Shown here: piece after piece, positions 57,428-64,000 of the stretch | How positions within the stretch are numbered: the first letter of the stretch is position 1 | Layout: every line of letters begins with the position of its first letter | Source of the DNA: Rhizomucor pusillus | Lineage: Eukaryota; Mucoromycota; Mucoromycetes; Mucorales; Lichtheimiaceae | Direction: 5' to 3' | Length of the DNA: 64,000 bases | NCBI GenBank assembly: GCA_900175165.2 | Contig: FWWN02000174.1 | Span: forward strand, 1 to 64,000 | The notes under the pieces: model-generated | The model's database searches: none | Seen by the model: only the letters and a program-made list of their open reading frames with translations | What the model was told of the DNA's origin: nothing | Translations under genes and position numbers: made by a program

Positions 57428-58332
57428 TCAAATTCCATCGTCCTTGTTTATTGACGTTAACCGAGATGTCAATTGTGATTTCTTAGCTTCCAAGCTACGA
57501 TATTTCGCCTCGAGTTTGTCTAGCTCGATGATAGAGTTCATTTGATCTATCAACAGCACCGTAGCTAAAATAGAAGGACTTCGTGTGTGAATACAAGTAA
57601 TTGAATTTGCAACTTTGTTTGACTGACCAGTTTTAAAATGGTCTTGAGAAAAGCGCAGCGAAGGCGAAACCAGTAATCCAAACCAGTGAAGTGGATCTCG
57701 TTTGCCAGTAGCCTTTTTACGTCCATTTAATGTAGGCCGTTTCTCGTTCATTTCGTACTCTTCTCTTTCAGCCGAATCTCTTAAATTTTCATCCTGAATC
57801 CATTCTGAATTTTCCTGCTTTTTCGTATGTCTCTGCCGAATTCCGGTCGCTTCTCGGCCCTCATGGCTGTTCCCTGATTTGTCTTTCAGCACTTCCTCAT
57901 TTGACGATATTAATCGAATCTTGGGTGTTTCTCCGTGATTATCAATTGACCTAATACAGCATAATTAGAGGAATATTTACTTGAACGAAAAGTGGAGCAA
58001 AAGATAAATGGCACCAAAAATCCTACATACACCCGCACCTGAGCCTTCATTCGCTCATCGTAGGAATATTGAGAGATCTTGCCAGATCCCATAGTGTACT
58101 TTGCATGTGCAAGGTGCAGGAATCCCTTAGACTAGCGCGTCAATCGGTCTTGCTCCATATGCAATTCAGAGAGAATCTTTACCTGTTGCAATCTACTGGA
58201 CGTTATCTGCCGTTGGTGGGTATATTCCTCGAGTTTACCGAGATATTGCAGTGCCAAGTCGTCCAGTTCTTTGCATACGAGCTCCAGTTCTTCCTTTATG
58301 CTGCAATCTGCATTGGTTGAGCTTGTGTTCAT
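57428..58332 (-). CDS. VMA22: V-ATPase assembly factor VMA22/CCDC115
   Basis: Four minus-strand exons (58332-58183, 58125-58031, 57950-57628, 57564-57428) give 234 residues. The N-terminal helix ELDDLALQYLGKLEEYTHQR, the block YTMGSGKISQYSYDERMKAQ and the C-terminal RDPLHWFGLLVSPSLRFSQ with MNSIIELDKLEAKYRSLEAK are the three conserved parts of CCDC115/Vma22. That protein assembles the V-ATPase Vo sector in the ER. The middle is a hydrophilic spacer. The donor of intron 2 was chosen to keep the phase (QVRV then SIDNHG). The start ATG gives MNTSSTNADC. Open frame upstream (58,392-58,520) may be an extra 5' exon or a shadow. Confidence 0.85.
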
Positions 58333-59312
58333 AAGAGGCCTGAAACTGAAGAAAAGAAGTGTTCTGACGATTGTATGCAAGTCAGTAATGCGGAGGATTT
58401 CGTGCCCCGATATTCCACTGTACTGCCGGCAGCGTAACTACTCATCTCCCGCTGCAATCGCTTTGCTGCAATGGTATCTTCAATTGTATCCAGCGCTGTA
58501 TTCATCGTAACGTTTTCCAAAGCCTTACTACCGTGATTAAATCTAAGCTGTCATAGTGGGGAAAAAAAGACGAAAATAACGTACTCTGCTAAAACGATGA
58601 CAACTTTGGAGCTCTTTTCTACATGATATTCATACTAATGCTTGAATACAGCACACATTAAATTATGCTTAAATACATCGAAAAACTACGGAATAGAGCT
58701 TCCTCCACTTTTATCTCAGGCAGTCTAAGGGGATCAGTTACTCAGCTACTGGTGTTAGAAGGTATTGCTTCTATTAAGAATCTGGGAAAGTTTTGAAGTA
58801 AAAGCTGATAAATACAGTGCGTTTTCATGGATTGACAACAGTTTTTATCCTGTCATCCCTTCATGATGACTGTCTTTGCACTAGGCTCGGTCTATATAGC
58901 CATTTTTGGGAATTTTTTCCGCATTGATGTTGAATTGAGTGCGCGTTTCTCGCAAGCCAAACAGCAAAAACCAACAGTAATCAACTCCAAATACGGCGGA
59001 CAAGATTATCCATACTATACAGAGGTACAATTTGGAATTAAACAATAACGAGTCATAGGTTCAATTGCACCCAATGCGTAAGAAGTTTGCCTGGGAGTAG
59101 CTAGAACTATTAGGTTTGCTATAGCATATCTCCGCTGCCTGATATTCAACGTTAAGTCTGGGAAAATTCGTTAAGTCGCGTTTCTGTTCCCTCCAGGTGA
59201 AAACATGGGTGGAAAGATGGTAATAAGAAGCTCTAAATTGGCATGCGGCGTAATTGCTAACGAACGCGCCTTGCATAGCTACAATTCAACCCAGAAGTTC
59301 CCAGAGAAGGTA
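58333..59312. other. Divergent region VMA22 / aminopeptidase, one possible small ORF
   Basis: A plus-strand ATG reading at 58863-59048 codes for 61 residues (MMTVFALGSVYIAIFGNFFR start, ending YPYYTEVQFGIKQ). It has one hydrophobic segment near its start, so it could be a small membrane or mitochondrial protein. I know no family and do not call it a gene. Otherwise promoters only. Confidence 0.3.
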
Positions 59313-61296
59313 ATGGCTTACAGTCACGGTCATGAAGCACTGGAGGATTTTGGCACTTAACAAGGGCTTTTAGCGCGTGAATTCATTGACTTTGTCAACA
59401 ACTCGCCGTCGCCTTTTCATGCTACTCACGAGGCCGGCCAATTATTGAAGAAGGTAAAGGAAAGAAGACAAATGTAAAGAGCTTGCGTTGCTGACCGAAT
59501 TCTTAGGCTGGTTTCAAGGAGATCAAGGAACGGGATAGCTGGAACAACGGTGTGATTGAGCGCAATGGCAAATATTTCTTCACTCGCAACGGCTCATCCA
59601 TCGTTGCATTTGCTGTTGGCGGCAAATATAAGCCAGGAAATGGATTTTCCATTGTGGGTGCTCACACCGATTCTCCGTGCCTCAAAGTAAAGCCGATCTC
59701 CAAAAAGGAAAAGAGCGGATACATCGAAGTTGGTGTGCAGCTTTACGGTGGTGGAATTTGGTAGGTACCAATATGTATATACATTAATCTAAAGTAAAGC
59801 AGAGGATACTAACGAATAAAACTTGTAGGCATACCTGGTTCGATCGGGATTTAAGCGTTGCTGGCCGAGTGATGGTCCAGCAGGATGATGGTTGCTATCG
59901 CCACACGCTCGTTAAAGTGGATAGGTAGGACGACGTTTTAGTTCTTCAATTTGCATGCAAAACTCATGCCGTTTGCCATTCAGACCTCTTTTGCGCGTGC
60001 CGACCTTGGCTATTCACTTGGATCGCACGGCTAACGACAGCGTGAGTATGGCGAGGCGACTTGCCAAATACATATCTTTACTTACTTACTGTGATGTAGT
60101 TTTCTTTCAACAAAGAAATGCAACTCGCACCCATCTTGGCCACTGTCACAAAGGCGTAAGTCTCGGATGATCCATGACTGTTTTGCCAGTTTGCGGTAAC
60201 ACTTCGGTATCTGCAGAGAGCTGAACAAGTCTCAAGTATCGTCTGGAGCTGAAGCGGAAGATAGTCATCATCCTCTGCTGGTTAGAATTCTTGCAGACGA
60301 AATGGGTGTTAAACGTAAGCATGTAAGAATTCTTGAACAAAAATTTGGTATGCTAATCAATTCTCTCTCCGCAGCGGAGCAGATTCGTGATTTCGAATTG
60401 GCACTCTATGATACACAGGCAAGTTCATTATCAAATGGTTAATGCATCGCAGCATGTATCTCATCTCCTGCTAGAAATCAACTGTCGGCGGCGCATGCAA
60501 CGAATTTATCTATTCTCCAAGACTGGATAATCTTGAAATGTCTTTCTGCTCGATCAAGGCTCTTATCGATGCTCAAGATTTGAGCAACGATACTAACATG
60601 CGCGTCGTAGCACTCTTCGATAATGAAGAGATCGGAAGCTTGACTGCCCACGGCGCAGACTCGAATCTTTTGCCAGCGACCCTCCAGCGTTTGGCTTCTA
60701 CGGACCTAAAGGATGAAAAATCTTCTGCAACTGCGTTCGAGGAAGCTATCCATAAGAGCATCCTCATCAGCGCAGATATGGCTCATGCGATCCATCCCAA
60801 CTATTCTGACAAGCACGAAGAAAACCATCGTCCGCAGATGCACAAAGGCACTGTTATCAAAATCAATGCAAACCAAAGATACGCGACAACTGCGGTCACT
60901 AGCTTAGTTCTCAAGGAGCTTGCAAAGAAACACAAGATTCCAATCCAGGAATTTGTCATCAGAAACGATAGCCCCTGTGGGTCTACCATCGGTCCCATGC
61001 TCAGCGCCAAGCTTGGCTTGCGCACTGTTGGTAAGTTTAGAAAAGCAAAAAGTCGCACCACAGGCATGCGAACGGTCCCTAATCAGCCCTAAACACAGAT
61101 GTTGGAAACCCACAGTTAAGCATGCATTCCATCCGAGAAGTGGGTGGCACGGACGATGTCAAGCATGGCATCGATCTTTTGCGGGTATGTTTGATTAAAT
61201 TTGGAGCCCTCTCGAATAGCTATCTGATACTGACAATGATGTCAGGTCTTCTTTGAGGAATTTGCAGAGCTTGAATCCCGCATTGTAGTTGATTAA
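59313..61296 (+). CDS. DNPEP: Aspartyl aminopeptidase, M18 family
   Basis: Eleven exons: 59313-59328, 59374-59453, 59507-59760, 59829-59924, 59984-60041, 60100-60155, 60217-60314, 60375-60418, 60475-61030, 61099-61184, 61246-61296, giving 464 residues. Active-site and metal ligands are visible: [16 protein letters not shown] (His and Asp), [12 protein letters not shown] (Glu pair), DMAHAIHPN and [11 protein letters not shown]. The enzyme removes N-terminal Asp/Glu from peptides in the cytosol or vacuole as a large oligomer. Exon 1 is only 16 bases and its donor (GTCATG) is weak, so the first five residues are uncertain. The conserved part starts [16 protein letters not shown]. Intron 8 begins GCAAGT (GC-AG type). 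Confidence 0.94.
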
Positions 61297-61721
61297 TTTG
61301 TCATTTAGAGTATATTGAAGACATAATCCGGTTCCAGCATTGTTCTCCAATTAGGGATGCTTCGAGAATTTGCATTCTTGGAATTACACTATTAAAGAAT
61401 ATCCATCATTGCATAATCCTATCGATGAGTATTGGTTTCTGATACAGTCATTCTCCTTATCTTATGCATTTCACATTGACATTTCAGTATAACCACATAC
61501 ATGAGAAAAGTGCTTTTCGCTCAATATGGTTTGGAACAGCCTATGAAGGGTAAAGGGAACATCCTCGATCCGAGTCGGAGTCTCATGGGAAACATTGGCA
61601 CTTGTCTACAAAAGGCAAACTTGCCTAGTCCTTATCTCCAGCAGTCACTCTTATCAGCATGAAACCCTAAGATCTTCTCATCGTCAGAGAAGAAGCTCTT
61701 TCTTCTTTTAAGCGCATCTCA
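61297..61721. other. Spacer between aminopeptidase and adenylate kinase genes
   Basis: About 425 bases between two plus-strand genes. No coding sequence. Confidence 0.4.
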
Positions 61722-62777
61722 ATGCAGAAAAGTAGAGCGACATTAGCAAAGACTCATCGCCTAGGAGCAGTAACGTGGCAACGGCGCTCATTTACTCATG
61801 ACTGCCCTGTCAACGAACTGCAACCGCTTCGCCTTTTGCTTTTAGGCAGCCCGGTATGACACCTCTTTTTTTTGACAGTACCATGTTTTGCATGACTCAT
61901 ACAACTCTGTATAGGGCTCTGGAAAAGGCACACAATCAGAGCGTCTCAAGAAAAATTTTGGCGTTGCGCATTTATCCAGCGGCGATCTGTTGCGCCGTAA
62001 CATCAATCAGAAGACGAGTGTTGGGCTGGAGGCAAAGAAATACATGGTGCAAGGAAAACTGGTGCCGGATGATATTATGCTTTCCCTTATTGACTCGGAG
62101 ATTGGGAGGATAGGCAATCCTGTGAGTCTACTAGTTTTGGGCTAGCGTGCCCAACCTGCAGAATTTTTCTTTTTTGTTGATGAAGCCATTATCTTGCTAG
62201 AATTGGTTACTTGATGGGTTTCCGCGGACGCTTTGTCAGGCCCGAGAGTTAGATGCTATGCTCAAGAAACTTAATCAACCACTCAATCTTGTTATTAATC
62301 TGCAGGTTCCAGAAGAAATTATTCTTGAGCGTATCATGGGTATGTACACGACAAACCGCCATTTTCCATTGACTAGCTGACTGACTGATAAAATTTTATG
62401 CAGACCGGTGGATACACAGCCCCTCCGGCAGGGTGTACAATCTGTCGTACAATCCACCAAGAATTGCAGGTCTCGATGACGTGACAGGCGAGCCTCTCAC
62501 CAAGCGTCCTGACGACAACCCAGAAGTCTTTCGCGTGCGTATGAAACAGTACAAAAACATGGTGAAACCGTTGCTCGACCACTATGCAGACATTTCTGTA
62601 ACTGTGCAAGGGAACACCAGCGACGAAATATATCCTCAGATTGAGCGTGAGATTGTCAACCGCCTAGGTCACTTGCCAGGCGCATTGTCAGTTCCTAGCT
62701 CTACAATAGTCGCCACAGCCGCTGTATCCCGCTACAAACGCCAATTGATGGATTCCCAAACACAACAGAAGCCGTTC

Positions 62778-62814
<37 letters not shown>

Positions 62815-62828
62815 ATTCCGTTCACTAA
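61722..62828 (+). CDS. Mitochondrial adenylate kinase (AK3 / GTP:AMP phosphotransferase type)
   Basis: Four exons (61722-61853, 61915-62121, 62201-62339, 62404-62828) give 300 residues. The start ATG yields a basic, Arg/Ser/Thr-rich leader (MQKSRATLAKTHRLGAV, then TWQRRSFTH), a plausible mitochondrial targeting peptide. The kinase core follows: P-loop LLGSPGSGKGTQ (split by intron 1), VAHLSSGDLLRR, NWLLDGFPRT, LID DRWIHSPSGRVYN ... LTKRPDDN. The long LID lacks zinc cysteines, as in eukaryotic AK2/AK3. It transfers phosphate between (G/A)TP and AMP in the matrix. The C-terminus beyond the fold is extended and ends in a poly-alanine run coded by a GCA repeat, which is unusual for the family. 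Confidence 0.93.
62778..62810 (+). repeat. (GCA)11 microsatellite inside the adenylate kinase gene
   Basis: Eleven perfect GCA units followed by GCG encode an alanine tract near the C-terminus of the adenylate kinase. Confidence 0.95.
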
Positions 62829-63239
62829 GCCCCTAGTTCTACTCTATATACATATTCCTTTCCCCCTTTATCCGTTACTTCTTGTATGTATCCGTTTTTG
62901 ACTCTTCTTCTTGATACGGATCTTGTACATGATTTTTTGCTATAATTTTTGTGCATGAAAGAAAATCGTTCATATCCTGTTTACATATTTTTATGCTATA
63001 TGTAAATTGTTTGCATCGATCTGGACGAATTCAGTCTTAGGGACCACTTTTGAATCAGCTTGGAGCGTCATTCTCGCCGCCATTTCTCCAACAAGCATGT
63101 GTTAATTCCCCACCATCGTGTAGTAACAGTCACGTTATACGACCATACTACACTATCCTAGTGTCCTGGTGGAGCATAGCGTTCCTATCCAAAATGGCCA
63201 TTATTTACTGAATATTCATGTATATATTTATTATAATGT
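62829..63239. other. 3' intergenic sequence
   Basis: Untranslated and intergenic sequence between convergent genes. No coding sequence. Confidence 0.4.
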
Positions 63240-64000
63240 CTATATTTTCGCGGAGCAAATGACCATTGGATTTTTTACGGCGTTGAAGTACTGCTCAAAA
63301 TCGGTTTCATCTTCTGTCAGTATATGGATGCCGGGTCTGCGTAAATTATCTAAAAGTGCAAGGAAGGGACGTCCGTTATTGTCGATGATAGAGGTGGTGT
63401 GAAAATGGTATCCTCCTCGAGCAGAGGAGTGGATAATTCCTTGCAGTTGATACGTTTGGTGGCGTATCTGCATCCTGGTATGCCATCAAGCCTGTCAGTC
63501 ATAGCAAAAACTTTGGTGGTTCGTTACAAGGTATATTGCTTTGAAATGCTAGGCCGGCGCATGTTGCGCATTGCTTTTTTGTTGCTTGCTTTTTGATGCT
63601 TGCTTTTTGATGCATAGATCCATAAAAGCGTCTGCAAATCCTTGACTCGATTCTGTCAAACGATACTTCTCTATTATCGACGGGCTGAAAGATGGGAGTA
63701 TGCTATTCAGGGTAATGCATTCGGCTGGTTTTGGATCAATAAAACAAGCATGATTTTGATCGCCATAACATTGTATGTTATATTGTTCTAGATCGTATTT
63801 GAAATTGCTGGCAAGCAGTGGCAACGTTTGCTGCGTAAAATCTTCAACGAAATCAATGACATCGTGCATGTCATTTTGGTTGTAAAAATTTTCTCCGTGA
63901 GAATCATACAGCTTAAATATGCTGTTCCAAACGAAATGGCGCATCCTTTCGGAGGCATGGATTCTTGACATTGGATACTGCACCATCCGGAAGGTTTGAT
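63240..64000 (-). CDS. Uncharacterised protein, partial at the window edge, possibly broken
   Basis: Two minus-strand readings form this locus. The 5' part (63,986-63,549, continuing past the edge) contains MRHFVWNSIFKLYDSHGENF and CYGDQNHACFIDPKPAECIT. The 3' part (63,473-63,240) contains YQLQGIIHSSARGGYHFHTT and RPFLALLDNL. Between them lies a slippery tandem repeat (units like TTGCTTTTTGATGC, 63,580-63,612), after which the frame is lost unless an intron is assumed. A CxxC and the Y-x-L-x-x-I-x-H-S-S ... GGYHF pattern faintly recall the back half of ubiquitin-specific proteases, but this is weak. Function unassigned. Confidence 0.4.

Noticed and set aside
58329..58520. Minus-strand reading MNTALDTIEDTIAAKRLQRE as a separate gene
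   Set aside because: No family and no convincing splice to VMA22; could be a 5' exon but not supported enough to list.
63240..63986. Naming the edge gene a ubiquitin-specific protease
   Set aside because: Catalytic Cys and His boxes are not visible in the window and the frame is broken; the resemblance is too weak.

Overview
The window looks like nuclear DNA of an early-diverging fungus, most likely Mucoromycota. Host genes carry many introns of about 45-75 bases with GT-AG (a few GC-AG) borders and CTAAC-like branch sites. The proteins are conserved eukaryotic housekeeping types. Several repeated families (IS630/Tc1-like DDE_3 transposases, Tnp2/CACTA-like transposases, and an expanded hypothetical family at 22.1-23.1 kb) are ones I associate with Mucorales-type genomes. 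I read all splice structures by eye from phase and homology; none is supported by transcripts.

Bases 1-28,000 are a transposon graveyard. From left to right: three decayed copies of one IS630-like transposase gene (1-305, 782-2057, 5425-6235) with motif arrays at their ends; an unrecognised broken gene (4011-5259); a Ty3-type retroelement fragment (6483-8301); and two related two-gene DNA transposons lying head to head (9985-13454 minus, about 13.8-17.0 kb plus). Each of these two encodes a DDE transposase ending in a chromodomain plus a conserved partner protein that I cannot assign. Next come a decayed Tnp2/CACTA-like transposase (17.1-19.8 kb), a tRNA-Ala, a broken hypothetical gene, a Tc1 fragment, and an anonymous decayed locus (25.2-28.0 kb).

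Scattered through 6-22 kb are hairpin-type MITEs of at least three families, plus a 107-base chimera. All end in close variants of GGAGGTSRTC, and the clearest insertions have 3-base target duplications. The 77-base terminal inverted repeats of the two-gene transposon begin with a variant of the same sequence. I therefore infer that this transposon family mobilises the MITEs. This is the candidate new system in the window.

Bases 29,500-64,000 are gene-dense and appear intact: U1-70K, a small coiled-coil protein, a multipass membrane protein, a PP2C phosphatase, a winged-helix GDS1/HARE-like protein, PA2G4, the helicase DBP8, a THUMP tRNA methyltransferase, CUE1, IML2/TTC39, DPM1, THOC5, PWP2, a SAM methyltransferase, an Stf2-like protein, VMA22, aspartyl aminopeptidase, and a mitochondrial adenylate kinase. 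A partial uncharacterised gene lies at the right edge. PA2G4 and DBP8 diverge from only 119 bases, and together with PWP2 they touch ribosome biogenesis. CUE1, DPM1 and VMA22 serve the ER and endomembrane system. U1-70K and THOC5 serve mRNA processing and export. There are no operons; the linkage is ordinary compact fungal gene packing.
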